A DNA stretch of 64,000 nt from Bacteroidota bacterium (GCA_023428755.1 JAEYWX010000010.1:186001-250000), one strand, 5' to 3'; shown: positions 9,020-18,936, numbered from the stretch's first letter. Numbers and translations: made by a program. Notes: generated by a model from the sequence alone, not told the origin.

Positions 9020-11269
9020 TTATAAATTATTATTGATAGCATCATCAGTACGGTCAACACCAAAGCTGATAAATGCACCGATGAAAATAAACATGCGTGA
9101 AGGTGGCACCAGTTCTGATCTGCGCATTCCATTGGCAGAATAATTATAACCATACACCTGCTTAAAATTGAACACATTACTGATGCTTAATACATACACC
9201 GGAAACATTTTTGCATTTTGCTTTCCAATAGCAGGAAGGTAATTCAATGCAAAACTCATGTTGTGGTAATCAGGAATACGACCCTGATCAGCAAAGAATG
9301 TTTTGGATGTGTTGGGATCATATTGAATATTATAGAACGGACGACCGCTTGCATAGTTGTACGAAAAGTTCACATTCGTTTTCATCTTTGTTACAAACTT
9401 CTTCAATACCAACGATGCTGTATGCTTTGCTGCAAAATTGGGTGTGATTGCAGTCGGGAAATTTAAAAAATCACGCTTTGTATCAAGAAATGAATACGAG
9501 ATCCAGTAATCTAAATTTTTTACCGTTTTCTTATCTCGCCAGAATAATTCAAAACCACTTGCTTCACCAAAGCCATTGTTGCTGCTGCCAATTTCACGAC
9601 CGTTTATGTTGGACGTTTTGAGCAAGTTATCATATTCTTTGTAAAATGCTTCTACCCGAAAAGTTGTAAGACTGGTTGTTTTTTGATACTGTGCAATGTA
9701 GTGTGTTGCCTTCATGAATGTAAGCGGATTGACAGCAGGCTGGTAACGCAATTCCGGATTCTGGTAAAAAATTCCGTATGCCAGCGATGCCTGGCTTTGT
9801 TTTCCCAACTTATACGCCAATGAAACACGTGGCGCCAGATTGGTTTTATTGAGCATAGCTGAATGCTCAGCCCTGGCTCCAATTTTTGCAGCAAGATTGT
9901 TCGTTAAATACACATCCTGTTCAGCAAAAAGAGAATACACATTTTCCACCAGCCTTGTATTGAACATCATTCCATTGAATGCAGTGAACTTACTCTTGTC
10001 ATCGCTGTGATTGTACTCTGTTCCAAAACGCAATGCATTCAATCCCCTGAACTTTTTTTCAATTACCAATCGGCCGTTGGCATAAAAGCCCTTACTGTTG
10101 ATGTCAAATTTTTTAAACTCCAATCCGTTTAACAGCACATCCTTTTTATCTTCATCCTGCATACCAAATGCGATATCGTCTTTATTGGTTGAAACAGAAA
10201 TACCGGTAATCAACTTCCATTTATTTTTTAAACTTTCTTTCCATGAAAGATTGTGATACATATTTCCGTTTGCCAATGAAAAACGGTCTTTATATCCCAT
10301 TGAATCAAGACTGTTTTGCGTAAAGCCCAAACTATTGGTAAGATAGAAACCGTAATACTTCAACATACCATTCTTAGACGTTTTGATACGGAAGTTTGCA
10401 TCTATATTATGCGATGTGGGTGCTTTTGAATAATCCTGTTGTTGTTTAATGACTGCAAATGCTGCTGTAAGATTGGAGTAATTATAATTCACTCCCCAGG
10501 AAGCTGTTTTTTCTTTGTTGAGTTTTTGAAAACCGGCGCCAATGCTTAATACAGATAAATTTAGAGTAGCTGAAGATTGTTCCGGTAAATCAATCGACTC
10601 CAGTATCAATGCAGATGATAATGCCTGTCCGTACAAGGCACTGTAACCACCGGTACTAAAAACCGTTCCTTTAAAAATGAAGGGTGAAAAACGGCCACGC
10701 TGTGCAATACCCGGCACACTGCTGAAAAAGAAATTGTTTACCAGCGTTCCGTCAATGAATGTTTTTGTTTCTGCTGCTGTACCACCACGCACAAACAAAC
10801 CCTCACTTTCTCCTACCTGCTGCGCACCCGGCAATGTTTTTAATGCACCTGTTACATCGCCATTTGCACTGGCGGTAGTTACAATGTCGATCGATGATAA
10901 CACAGCCGCTACCCTGCTGCGATCACTTGCTTCAAACGAACCCGCTGTAATAACCACTGCACTGATCTCTGTAATTTCTTCTTTTAACTGAATGGGCAAT
11001 TCCAGGTCGCTTCCTTTTAACTCAACAGGCAGCTCTAACCGCTTGTAACCAATTGCTGTGATGATAAGGAGCTGGCTGCCCTTGTCGGTTGTTTTGAAAC
11101 GGAAACGACCTGCTGAATCGGCCGTGGCACCATCGTATGAATCTTTGATGGCAATGGAGGCACCGGGCACCGGCTTCTTTTTATTATCCAGTACAGTACC
11201 GCTGATTGTTGTTTGCCCAAGTGCAAATTGGGTGATGATAAGGCTGATGATGAAGGTAAATGCTTTCAT
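9020..11269 (-). CDS. TonB-dependent receptor with carboxypeptidase-regulatory domain
   Basis: A 749-residue outer-membrane receptor that imports a ligand using TonB energy. I start it at ATG 11269 (MKAFTFIISLIITQFALGQ signal peptide); the frame extends upstream into the promoter. Order: CarboxypepD_reg-like beta-sandwich (TISGTVLDNKKKPVPGASI, residues ~20-100), plug domain (ASANGDVTGALKTLPGAQQ, EGLFVRGGTAAETKTFIDG), then a long 22-strand-type barrel ending SFGVDRTDDAINNNL. Substrate not evident, since no SusD partner is adjacent. It sits behind a textbook promoter at 11287-11318. Confidence 0.88.
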   Translation of the reverse strand: MKAFTFIISLIITQFALGQTTISGTVLDNKKKPVPGASIAIKDSYDGATADSAGRFRFKTTDKGSQLLIITAIGYKRLELPVELKGSDLELPIQLKEEITEISAVVITAGSFEASDRSRVAAVLSSIDIVTTASANGDVTGALKTLPGAQQVGESEGLFVRGGTAAETKTFIDGTLVNNFFFSSVPGIAQRGRFSPFIFKGTVFSTGGYSALYGQALSSALILESIDLPEQSSATLNLSVLSIGAGFQKLNKEKTASWGVNYNYSNLTAAFAVIKQQQDYSKAPTSHNIDANFRIKTSKNGMLKYYGFYLTNSLGFTQNSLDSMGYKDRFSLANGNMYHNLSWKESLKNKWKLITGISVSTNKDDIAFGMQDEDKKDVLLNGLEFKKFDINSKGFYANGRLVIEKKFRGLNALRFGTEYNHSDDKSKFTAFNGMMFNTRLVENVYSLFAEQDVYLTNNLAAKIGARAEHSAMLNKTNLAPRVSLAYKLGKQSQASLAYGIFYQNPELRYQPAVNPLTFMKATHYIAQYQKTTSLTTFRVEAFYKEYDNLLKTSNINGREIGSSNNGFGEASGFELFWRDKKTVKNLDYWISYSFLDTKRDFLNFPTAITPNFAAKHTASLVLKKFVTKMKTNVNFSYNYASGRPFYNIQYDPNTSKTFFADQGRIPDYHNMSFALNYLPAIGKQNAKMFPVYVLSISNVFNFKQVYGYNYSANGMRRSELVPPSRMFIFIGAFISFGVDRTDDAINNNL

Positions 11270-11286
11270 TCCTGATAAATATGTCA

Positions 11287-11318
11287 CAAACATAGAGTAG
11301 TTTATTTTATAAACCAAA
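11287..11318 (-). promoter_or_regulatory. Bacteroidota-type sigma promoter for TonB receptor
   Basis: On the minus strand TTTG (11318-11315) is followed by 20 bases and TATGTTTG (11294-11287), a perfect match to the phylum consensus TTTG / TAnnTTTG. The start codon lies 17 bases beyond, so the 5' leader is very short. It also supports the ATG at 11269 over longer readings. Confidence 0.8.
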
Positions 11319-11335
11319 TATTTTGGACAAAAAAT

Positions 11336-11359
11336 ATCCGGGCTTAGAAAAGCCCGGAT
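11336..11359 (-). terminator. Rho-independent terminator
   Basis: ATCCGGGCTT and AAGCCCGGAT form a perfect 10-bp stem with a 4-base loop, followed on the minus strand by ATTTTTTG. It terminates the T9SS gene ending at 11383, just before the TonB receptor promoter. Confidence 0.85.
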
Positions 11360-11382
11360 CAGACCTGTAAAGAAGGCCCGTA

Positions 11383-13101
11383 CTATTTCTTAAACATCTT
11401 TTTGCTGATTTGCTCGCCGTTGCAACTTACACGAAGCGAATAATAGCCTGGTTTTAAATGCGCAAGGTTAAGCTCCTGTGTTTGACTGGTTACGGCTCCA
11501 TTGAAGCGGGCCACCTGCTTGCCATTAATGTCTACTACTTCGTAGCTGATCTGCTTATTGCTCCATTCAACAGGCAAACTAATAGTTACCTGGTTTACCA
11601 CCGGGTTAGGAAAAGTGGTAATGCTAGTATTTCGTACTGCTCCGATCTTGATTACCCGTATTTCGGAGTACTCATATTTTCCACGACTATCTTCTGAACG
11701 TATGCGGTAGTACAATGATGAACCATTGGCTCCCCGGATCGGCTCTTTAAATTTATACGGTACATCTTCTTCCATTCCTGTTTTTGAAAAGATGATCCCT
11801 GCTTCACGGAAATTCACGCCATCGGTACTGCGCTCAACAATAAACTGACTGGCAGTTGAATTGCGGTTAACCGTCCACGTAAGTTCAGCTTTACTGTCTT
11901 TTTGCTGCGCTGCGAATTCGTTCAATTTCAAAGAAAGTACCGACATAAATACCTGACCCATCGGGCAGTTCTGATTCAACCCTGTTGGTGTTAAAAATGC
12001 ATTCATGTACATCCGTATTCCATTGATCGATTCAATGGAAGTGGTTGATGAAAACTCGTGGTTACCGATATAAAAAATTAAACCGCCCGCCTGTGTTGCA
12101 CTGTTGATCTTTGATACACTGGCGCCAACCGGCGTATTGGAAGGGCCGGTTGCATGGTTATGTGTATTGTTTTGATAAGAACTTCCTGTGCTTAAAACCC
12201 AGTTTCGTACACTACCTCCTTGCCATATACGAAATGCTCCATGATATTGACTGTATGCCAGATCCGGATTTGTTGTAACTGTTTGAGCCGAGCTGATGTT
12301 CGTATTTACTTTTGTAATGCCGTTGGTTGATTGAAAGCGACCGGTTGACCAGTTTTCGTAAGAAAGTACTGCTTCACATTGTGCCAAAAAATTTCCACCA
12401 TAAGAAACAAATATTCGTACAGCATCTACAAACGATGTATTCATGGCTGTATCATCAATATGTGGTTCACTGGCAAAACTGTAACAACGTGTAAGCAAAT
12501 CCAGTGCGGATGCTACCGAATAGTTGGTAGAAGGGATTGCACAATTGGTCATATAGCCAAGATGAACAGGTGTATTATCCCCATCGTTCAAAATAGCACC
12601 TTTGGGAATAAAGCCGGTAAGATCGTAACGGATATCAACATTCATTGATGCAAGTGTTAAGCGATAAACCGCAGGACGATCATTACCAGTAAGTGCATTG
12701 GCGGTATAAAAATTTTGAATGATCGATGCCACTCCAGTTGTATCAGCAGCGGAAATAACAAAAGGACCGGCTAAAAAATTATAAACAGAAGGCAGCACTG
12801 CCTGTGTTGGCAGTATGCGTAATGCAGTTCCGGAAAAGTCGGCAGCATCTTTAGCTTTCCCTGCACGGATTGCCCATTTTACTTTTACTCCGTTATTAAG
12901 CAAGTGTACAATTAATCCATATGTTCTTAAATTAAAATAACCACTTGCATTTTGCTGCAGACTATTATCCATGGGAATTACATAGCTACCGGCAGCCAGA
13001 GTTTGGAGATTTGCAACCGGTGATGGCAGATCTTTGTTGCTTTGTGCATTTGCAAACAGTGTAGCAAACAACAGGAATAGTACGGGTACAGTTGTTTTCA
13101 T
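11383..13101 (-). CDS. Secreted T9SS sorting-domain protein of unknown function
   Basis: A 572-residue exported protein: signal peptide MKTTVPVLFLLFATLFANAQ, then a ~370-residue N-terminal region (ASGYFNLRTYGLIVHLLNNG, VKVKWAIRAGKAKDAADFSG, LTRCYSFASEPHIDD) that I cannot place. Around residue 415 comes a fibronectin-like module (AELTWTVNRNSTASQFIVER), and the last ~75 residues (FPNPVVNQVTISL to ISKKMFKK) are a T9SS type A sorting domain with the usual lysine-rich end. It has its own promoter at 13272-13302 with a long leader. Passenger function unknown. Confidence 0.82.
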   Translation of the reverse strand: MKTTVPVLFLLFATLFANAQSNKDLPSPVANLQTLAAGSYVIPMDNSLQQNASGYFNLRTYGLIVHLLNNGVKVKWAIRAGKAKDAADFSGTALRILPTQAVLPSVYNFLAGPFVISAADTTGVASIIQNFYTANALTGNDRPAVYRLTLASMNVDIRYDLTGFIPKGAILNDGDNTPVHLGYMTNCAIPSTNYSVASALDLLTRCYSFASEPHIDDTAMNTSFVDAVRIFVSYGGNFLAQCEAVLSYENWSTGRFQSTNGITKVNTNISSAQTVTTNPDLAYSQYHGAFRIWQGGSVRNWVLSTGSSYQNNTHNHATGPSNTPVGASVSKINSATQAGGLIFYIGNHEFSSTTSIESINGIRMYMNAFLTPTGLNQNCPMGQVFMSVLSLKLNEFAAQQKDSKAELTWTVNRNSTASQFIVERSTDGVNFREAGIIFSKTGMEEDVPYKFKEPIRGANGSSLYYRIRSEDSRGKYEYSEIRVIKIGAVRNTSITTFPNPVVNQVTISLPVEWSNKQISYEVVDINGKQVARFNGAVTSQTQELNLAHLKPGYYSLRVSCNGEQISKKMFKK

Positions 13102-13271
13102 TCGATCTCTTTTAGGTACGTATTAAATAAATGTTTGTGCCTGCTATGCACACCTTAAAAAAGAAAGAAATAAACCGTGGGAACAATTACTGTACAGACT
13201 TGTACGTGACGTATTGGCTTTTTACACGGTCGGATCAACTTGCTTTCTAAGGGTATCTACTTAATTAGTCA

Positions 13272-13302
13272 CAAACATAATATGTAGAATTTACGAATGC
13301 AA
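13272..13302 (-). promoter_or_regulatory. Bacteroidota-type promoter for T9SS protein
   Basis: Minus strand TTG (13302-13300), a 20-base spacer, then TATGTTTG (13279-13272). The -7 element is a perfect TAnnTTTG and the spacing equals that of the TonB receptor promoter at 11287. Confidence 0.7.
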
Positions 13303-13378
13303 GCCCTTAACGGATTTTTTCGATACAAAAAGAGTAATTTCTGCAAGTAAAAAACACAACTGGTTGTTTTTCAATAAA

Positions 13379-13405
13379 AAAAGGCTATCAAATTTGACGG
13401 CCTTC
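13379..13405 (-). terminator. Rho-independent terminator for YcxB-like gene
   Basis: On the minus strand AAGGC and GCCTT close a hairpin with TCAAA/TTTGA pairing inside, followed by TTTTTTTATTG. It lies about 70 bases after the stop at 13473. Confidence 0.65.
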
Positions 13406-13472
13406 CAATGCTATCTTTTTGAAAATTTATTCGATGTTATGACTTGATGGATACTTTTCAGTTGCTATAAAC

Positions 13473-13952
13473 TTACTTCTGTCCGATCTTTTCACGTAAC
13501 AATAACCGGGCATTATATGTAGCATCTGTATCGGCGAATGCATCTTTAGGAATCAGGAAAAAAGAACGATCATCAATGTAGAGGTGAAAAAAGTTAGGCG
13601 TTTCAATAAAATACTTGAATGCATTGTAATTCCAGTTTTTACTGCCGTTGGGATTTTCAAGATGCATGTAAGTATCGAGGAAAGTGAGGTTGAATGAATC
13701 ACGAAATGTTTTTGCACGGCTGTACACCGTAAACGGAAGTATAAACCACAATGCGATCATTAATGAAAACCAGAGAAACGAACTCAGCAAAAAAGCCACG
13801 GGTGCAATCTTTTTCCAGAAAAACATAGCAGCAGCAAATAAGGCAAACACATTCACCAGAATAATGAGGATGCGTATTTCCTTTTTGGAAATAAAATGAT
13901 ACCGCAATGCCTGGATTACTTTTTTGCGATCGTACCGAAACGAAATATTCAT
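13473..13952 (-). CDS. YcxB-like membrane protein
   Basis: A 159-residue protein with two adjacent TM helices (IRILIILVNVFALFAAAMFF and VAFLLSSFLWFSLMIALWFI) followed by a PH-like beta domain (SFNLTFLDTYMHLENPNG, NYNAFKYFIETPNFFHLYI, RSFFLIPKDAF). This is the YcxB layout; function unknown in the family. It lies 31 bases after the phosphatase gene in the same direction and may be co-transcribed with it. Confidence 0.75.
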   Translation of the reverse strand: MNISFRYDRKKVIQALRYHFISKKEIRILIILVNVFALFAAAMFFWKKIAPVAFLLSSFLWFSLMIALWFILPFTVYSRAKTFRDSFNLTFLDTYMHLENPNGSKNWNYNAFKYFIETPNFFHLYIDDRSFFLIPKDAFADTDATYNARLLLREKIGQK

Positions 13953-13983
13953 AACGTAATGTTCTTTTCTGTGTTTACAATGA

Positions 13984-15345
13984 TCAACGTGGATATTTCA
14001 ATTCGTTTTCGCTCACACTCCACTCTCCCAGTTTTTCTCCTTTTACACCAAAAAACTCAACAGAGAGTTTTCGTTGCCCACGTGCACCGCTGAAACTGAA
14101 TTTTCCGTAGTTCTGCTTTTCATCCAACCCAAATACACGATAAGGATTGTTTGCTTCTGCTGCGCCAAATTTATGTGTACCCGCTGTTAAAGGCGAAACG
14201 GTTACATCATATAATGGATAAGCACCCTGCCGGTTTACCTTAATCACTTCACTGTGGTGACGATCGCCACTCATGAACAATACACCGGTAATTTTATTTT
14301 CCTGTAGGAATTGCATCAACTCATTGTACTCAGCCGGACAGTTCAGCAATTTATCAAAAGGGGAAACAGGATTGAGCACCTGGCTTCCATTTGCAATGAT
14401 TTTAAACGGAGCTTTACTGTACAACAACGAATTTTTTAACCACTCCATTTGCGCTTTCCCCCACATCAACTTATTGGCATTTGGTTTCCCATCAATTGAA
14501 TCTTTCATGTTGTCTGCACTTCTCCACCAGCGATCATCCATCATAAAAATATCAACATCGGCATAACTGATCATTGAATAAATACCCTGCCCGTTCATTC
14601 CATACGATGAATTGAGCCAGTAATTGGTAAACACGTTACGGGAGGTGTTCTTTAGAATATAATTCGTCCCCATATCGTTGGGTCCATAATCATGATCATC
14701 CCACATGGCATAATGCGACGTTGACTTTAAGAATTTTTGCAGCACTGGTACCGAGCGGTCGTGACTGGCCCTGTTCCACAAACCCCAGTCATCATAAAAA
14801 TCAACTTCACGTGTGTACCAGTTGTCGCCCATCCACAACATAAACGCTGCTTTCTCTTTCGCCATACTTTCAAAAATACTTGAATCGCCACCGTATGGTT
14901 TACCCGGCCTGTCAATAGCTGGCTCGTTGATGTAGGCACAAGACCCGGTTAAGAATGAAAAGTCGGGAGCCGGTTTGCGCCATTGCCATAGTTCTTTGGT
15001 CGTAAACGAGCCATCGGCTTTGGTTGGCTTTCGGTTAGCAGTATTATTGATGAGGAACTGATATTCGTATGTTGTATTCAATTCAAGGTTCACCACATCA
15101 AATTGTAAAGGCGCAAACCATTGATCGTCCGATGTTTTTTTGCTGATGCGTTTGGCTGTTGCAGGTTGACCTTTTTTCCATACCCACAGATCGGCACTGC
15201 TGCCGGGTTTTACTTCGATCCATAGTTTGGCCGTACGTAATTCAACCGGGCCAAGCATGGGGCCACTTACCAATTGTGCCGTTGCCGGAAGAGCAGCAAA
15301 AAAAATCAGTACCGGCAGGTATGCGAAACGATAAAAGCTTCTCAT
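13984..15345 (-). CDS. PhoD-like alkaline phosphatase / metallophosphatase
   Basis: A 453-residue exported metallophosphatase. The signal peptide MRSFYRFAYLPVLIFFAALPATAQ is followed by an N-terminal Fn-like domain (VELRTAKLWIEVKPG, VVNLELNTTYEYQFLINN) and the catalytic domain: FSFLTGSCAY, MLWMGDNWY, HYAMWDDHDYGPND and GVLFMSGDRHHSE carry the metal-binding Asp, Asn and His residues. PhoD enzymes release phosphate from phosphodiesters or monoesters in the periplasm. No Tat twin-arginine motif is evident, unlike classical PhoD. Divergent from the lipoprotein gene starting near 15405. Confidence 0.88.
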   Translation of the reverse strand: MRSFYRFAYLPVLIFFAALPATAQLVSGPMLGPVELRTAKLWIEVKPGSSADLWVWKKGQPATAKRISKKTSDDQWFAPLQFDVVNLELNTTYEYQFLINNTANRKPTKADGSFTTKELWQWRKPAPDFSFLTGSCAYINEPAIDRPGKPYGGDSSIFESMAKEKAAFMLWMGDNWYTREVDFYDDWGLWNRASHDRSVPVLQKFLKSTSHYAMWDDHDYGPNDMGTNYILKNTSRNVFTNYWLNSSYGMNGQGIYSMISYADVDIFMMDDRWWRSADNMKDSIDGKPNANKLMWGKAQMEWLKNSLLYSKAPFKIIANGSQVLNPVSPFDKLLNCPAEYNELMQFLQENKITGVLFMSGDRHHSEVIKVNRQGAYPLYDVTVSPLTAGTHKFGAAEANNPYRVFGLDEKQNYGKFSFSGARGQRKLSVEFFGVKGEKLGEWSVSENELKYPR

Positions 15346-15404
15346 AAATTCGTGTATAAAGTTGAACGTAAGTGCTCGAAAGCTGCAAAGTAAATAAAGT
15401 TTGT

Positions 15405-16490
15405 TTGATAACTCGGTTCTGCAGGTGGTTTCCTGTTATGTGCCTATTAATTTTTGTAAGTGCCTGCAGGCAACCTGCATCGGAGCGAACAATTCAAAGA
15501 GGTTTTTATTTCTGGAAAAGTACACTTCGGTTAACAGCAAACGAAACAGCAGCGTTGCAACAACTGCAGGTAAAGAAATTGTATGTAAAGTTTTTTGATG
15601 TAGAATGGAACGAAGAATTATCATCTGCACAACCCGTAGCGAAACTGTCGGTTGATTCGGCAGCGCTTCAACAACTAAAGCAACAGCAGGTGCAATTGAT
15701 CCCGGTGGTATTTATTACCAACGAAGCATTAACCAAACTGGATACAGCTGGTGGCACAGCCCTTGCAAACAAAATCACAGCGCTGCTCAGCACAATGTTG
15801 CAAAAGCAACAACTGAAAGAGTTGCCCGAATTTCAATTAGACTGTGATTGGACAGCCACAACAAAAGAAACCTACTTCAACCTGCTTACAACAGTAAAAC
15901 GGTTCATGCGAAGTGATACAAATTTGTTTGCAGACACAGCAGTTCTTTCCGCAACCATTCGATTACACCAGGTGAAATTCAGCAGTAAGTCAGGGATCCC
16001 TCCTGTTGATCGTGGTTTGTTGATGTGTTACAACATGGGCAATCTCAAAAACCCGGCTACTAACAATTCAATTCTGGATGTAAGTGAACTGAAAAAATAT
16101 CTTGGCGGTTTATCCGGTTATCCATTGCAATTAGATTATGCATTACCCATATTCAGTTGGTTTGTGTTCTATCGGAATGATGCGTATAAAGGAATTCTGT
16201 ACCCGATTCAACCAAAAGAATTGAACAGCAGTATGGGTGAATGGAAACAAAACCGTTTCAGCTTTCGAAAAGATACGTTATTGAACGGCATCAGCTTTCA
16301 ACAACGGGATCAGCTTCGGCTCGAAGAAAATACCGCTGATGAGTTATTGCAAACAGCCGCCTATATCCGCAAACAATCATCCACACAACAGCAACAGGTT
16401 ACTGTTTCATTTTATCATCTCGATCCTTTACTTTTAACGAAACACCCCATCCATGAACTGGAAACAATTTATCGTAAGTTTTATCAGTAG
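15405..16490 (+). CDS. Predicted lipoprotein, possibly TIM-barrel glycosidase-like
   Basis: About 361 residues. The start is uncertain: the frame opens with GTG at 15372, I prefer TTG at 15405 (MITRFCRWFPVMCLLIFVSA then C), which gives a basic n-region and lipobox VSAC; ATG at 15438 would leave the signal too short. The mature part alternates predicted strands and helices (VKKLYVKFFDVEWNE, VQLIPVVFITNEAL, LPEFQLDCDWT, RGLLMCYNMGNL, LDYALPIFSWFVFYR), the pattern of a TIM barrel with an acidic DxDxT strand as in GH18-like proteins. I do not recognise the family. It overlaps the next gene by 38 bases. Confidence 0.6.
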   Translation: MITRFCRWFPVMCLLIFVSACRQPASERTIQRGFYFWKSTLRLTANETAALQQLQVKKLYVKFFDVEWNEELSSAQPVAKLSVDSAALQQLKQQQVQLIPVVFITNEALTKLDTAGGTALANKITALLSTMLQKQQLKELPEFQLDCDWTATTKETYFNLLTTVKRFMRSDTNLFADTAVLSATIRLHQVKFSSKSGIPPVDRGLLMCYNMGNLKNPATNNSILDVSELKKYLGGLSGYPLQLDYALPIFSWFVFYRNDAYKGILYPIQPKELNSSMGEWKQNRFSFRKDTLLNGISFQQRDQLRLEENTADELLQTAAYIRKQSSTQQQQVTVSFYHLDPLLLTKHPIHELETIYRKFYQ

Positions 16491-18888
16491 TTGTTTACTC
16501 TGCTTTCCGCAAAATATTATTGGCTGCGGACCGGATGCAGATCCGTATGATTATTATACATCGTTCTTCTCCCAACGATTGCAGGATGATAACAGTTACC
16601 GTCCGTTCTATTACACGGGTTATCGTTTTTTATACGATGAAGAAGAACCCGTAAGTACCAAAGAAGCAACCAGTGCAGAGTGGATCGCTTATGCATCCAA
16701 CAAAGTCAGTAAAAAAGATGTGCAGGCGTTTGTATTAAAATACAGTTACAAGCAGTTGAGTAACCTGTATTACCACATTGAAAAAAAGCAAACGCTCACC
16801 CTTCCCGATTCAGTAAAGCAAAACAGCTTTACCAAATGGTTTTTACAAAGCAAAGACCTGGAAGCGTTGGGTTATCTCATGTTTGCCAAACAGGCAGAGC
16901 CATTTGTAACAGGTGATGAAGACCTGTGGGAAGAACGAAGCCGTGATGACGCAAAGATGAACCGCCTTATTAAAAATGGTATTCAACTCTGGGCGGCTGC
17001 GAAAAATGATTTCATCAAACTTCGTTATGGTTACCAGGTTACACGTTTGGCGCATTACAGTGAGCAATACAAAGATTGCATCAGCTATTATGATGCCTAT
17101 ATCAAGCCCAACCAAACAAACAGTGTGTTGCAGGAACTGTCACTGGCTTTAAAAGCCGGAGCTATGTACAGGCTGGGGAATAATGAAGAAGCGGCCTATG
17201 TCTTCAGCCAGCTTTGTGCAAGCAACGTTGTAAAACGAAAAAGTAATTACCTAAGTTTCACCTTCAGTACAAGAGATGAAGAAGGAACCAAAACTGTAAC
17301 AAAAGATGCAGTGTTGAACTATTGCAAAACCAATAAAGAGAAAGCGAATGTGATCGCAGTCTATGCATTCAACAGCATGGCCAATAATTTACCGGAGTTG
17401 AAGGAAATATATCAACTGGACCCTACTTCACCTTTACTTGAATTATTAAGCATCCGTGAGATCAATAAACTGGAAGAGAAATATCTCCATCCATCGATAC
17501 AGCAACTGAAAGGGAAAAAACTCATCTACTCCTGGAATTTATTCAACTGGGATTATGATAACCCTAACTACGACAGTTTGTACAACGAGAGCGAACAGCA
17601 AACCAAAGAGATGATCAGCTTTTACCATCAACTGGCGCAAGACAAGCGTATTGCCAACCGTGGTCTATATGAAGTTGCTGCTGCTTATGCAGCCTACATG
17701 AGTAAAGATTTAAAACACGCAAGAGCGTATTTGCAAAGTGCAAAAGAGATGCCTTTATCTCCGGCTGTAAAAGATCAATGGATGCTTACAAGCCTGCTGG
17801 TAAGTATTAACGAAAAAGGAAACCTGAATGCTGCGTTTGAAGAAGAACTACTCCCAACAGTTGAATGGCTTGAAGGCAAAGCAAAAAAAGACGAGGAGTG
17901 GCGAAAGTTTTACCGCAACCTGTTTACAGAGATACTCGCCGTGCAATACAGCAAGCAAAACGATGCATCCAAAACTGCTTTAACGCTTGGCTGTGCAGAC
18001 AAGATGATGTACATGCCGTATGAAGGAGATGAAGAGACGTATTCCTACTGGAGCGGGGATGCAATTGCATTTCTCCGCACTAAGATGAATAGTAACGAAG
18101 TGGAAACATTACATGCCTTGATGCAATCGGCCAGTAAATCAAAATGGGAACAATACCTCGTAACACATAACCAGTTTTCCAAAGACGATGTAAGTGATAT
18201 TGCAGGCACAACATACCTGCGTGAACGGGATTGGATCAATGCTGAACGTTGGCTGAAACAAGTACCGGCTGCCTATTATAAAAAAGAACCGTACGCTACT
18301 TATCTGGCAGCTAATCCATTTACCGATCTATTATACGATACGCATGCACCAACTGATCAGGATAAAATAAAATATACCAAGCTGCAGTACGTACAAAAAA
18401 TGAAACAGCTTGTTCAACAAACTGCTGCAGGTACCAATGAAGAAAAAGCAAAAGCTTTTTTCCAAATGGCCAATGGTATTTACCAATCGAGTTACTGGGG
18501 CAATAGCTGGATGTTGCAGGAATACGGATGGAGCAGTGGCGATGGCTTAAAAAGCAATACCAAAAAAGATGAATGGCAATGGGAGTATTATGGTGTGTTT
18601 ACAGCAGAGCAATTGTATCTGAAAGCAAAAGAGTTAACTGCTGACCAGAATTTTAAAGCACGTTGTATGTTTATGGCAGCCAAGTGTGCACAAAAGCAAC
18701 ATGCTGTTCCCGTGTATGAATCATTTGCTGATTACGATGAATATGAAAAAGCAGGTGAACAATATGCAAAGGAGATACGAAAAAATAAATACTTTGAAGA
18801 CTTTGTAAAAAACTACCGGCAAACAAAAACCTTCACTGAAGTATTTAACACCTGCGTGTATCTGAAAGATTATGTAAACGGAAAATAA
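16453..18888 (+). CDS. Large exported helical-repeat protein of unknown function
   Basis: An 811-residue exported protein. The N-terminus MNWKQFIVSFISSCLLCF ends in an IIGC lipobox-like sequence (Cys25), so it may be a lipoprotein. The mature protein is tyrosine- and lysine-rich and mostly helical (LRYGYQVTRLAHYSEQYKDC, LALKAGAMYRLGNNEEAAYV, YEVAAAYAAYMSKDLKHARA), consistent with degenerate TPR/Sel1-type solenoid repeats. The coding start lies inside the preceding lipoprotein gene, so the two are coupled and probably act together at the cell envelope. It is followed by a bidirectional terminator at 18906. No family recognised. Confidence 0.6.
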   Translation: MNWKQFIVSFISSCLLCFPQNIIGCGPDADPYDYYTSFFSQRLQDDNSYRPFYYTGYRFLYDEEEPVSTKEATSAEWIAYASNKVSKKDVQAFVLKYSYKQLSNLYYHIEKKQTLTLPDSVKQNSFTKWFLQSKDLEALGYLMFAKQAEPFVTGDEDLWEERSRDDAKMNRLIKNGIQLWAAAKNDFIKLRYGYQVTRLAHYSEQYKDCISYYDAYIKPNQTNSVLQELSLALKAGAMYRLGNNEEAAYVFSQLCASNVVKRKSNYLSFTFSTRDEEGTKTVTKDAVLNYCKTNKEKANVIAVYAFNSMANNLPELKEIYQLDPTSPLLELLSIREINKLEEKYLHPSIQQLKGKKLIYSWNLFNWDYDNPNYDSLYNESEQQTKEMISFYHQLAQDKRIANRGLYEVAAAYAAYMSKDLKHARAYLQSAKEMPLSPAVKDQWMLTSLLVSINEKGNLNAAFEEELLPTVEWLEGKAKKDEEWRKFYRNLFTEILAVQYSKQNDASKTALTLGCADKMMYMPYEGDEETYSYWSGDAIAFLRTKMNSNEVETLHALMQSASKSKWEQYLVTHNQFSKDDVSDIAGTTYLRERDWINAERWLKQVPAAYYKKEPYATYLAANPFTDLLYDTHAPTDQDKIKYTKLQYVQKMKQLVQQTAAGTNEEKAKAFFQMANGIYQSSYWGNSWMLQEYGWSSGDGLKSNTKKDEWQWEYYGVFTAEQLYLKAKELTADQNFKARCMFMAAKCAQKQHAVPVYESFADYDEYEKAGEQYAKEIRKNKYFEDFVKNYRQTKTFTEVFNTCVYLKDYVNGK

Positions 18889-18905
18889 AAACATTCACTA
18901 CAAAA

Positions 18906-18930
18906 AACTCCCGGCTAAAAGCCGGGAGTT
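18906..18930. terminator. Bidirectional terminator
   Basis: AACTCCCGGC, a 5-base loop and GCCGGGAGTT form a perfect 10-bp stem, flanked by an A-run on the left and a T-run on the right, so it can work on both strands. It ends the 811-residue protein gene (plus) and the small lipoprotein gene (minus). Confidence 0.9.
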
Positions 18931-18936
18931 TTTTAT

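Larger units (their letters stand above)
13102..13472. other. Intergenic region with long 5' leader and terminator
   Basis: No coding potential seen. On the minus strand it holds, in transcription order, the YcxB-gene terminator (13379-13405), the T9SS-gene promoter (13272-13302) and a leader of about 165 bases with some short self-complementary stretches (for example TGTACAGACTTGTACGTGA near 13190). Confidence 0.6.
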
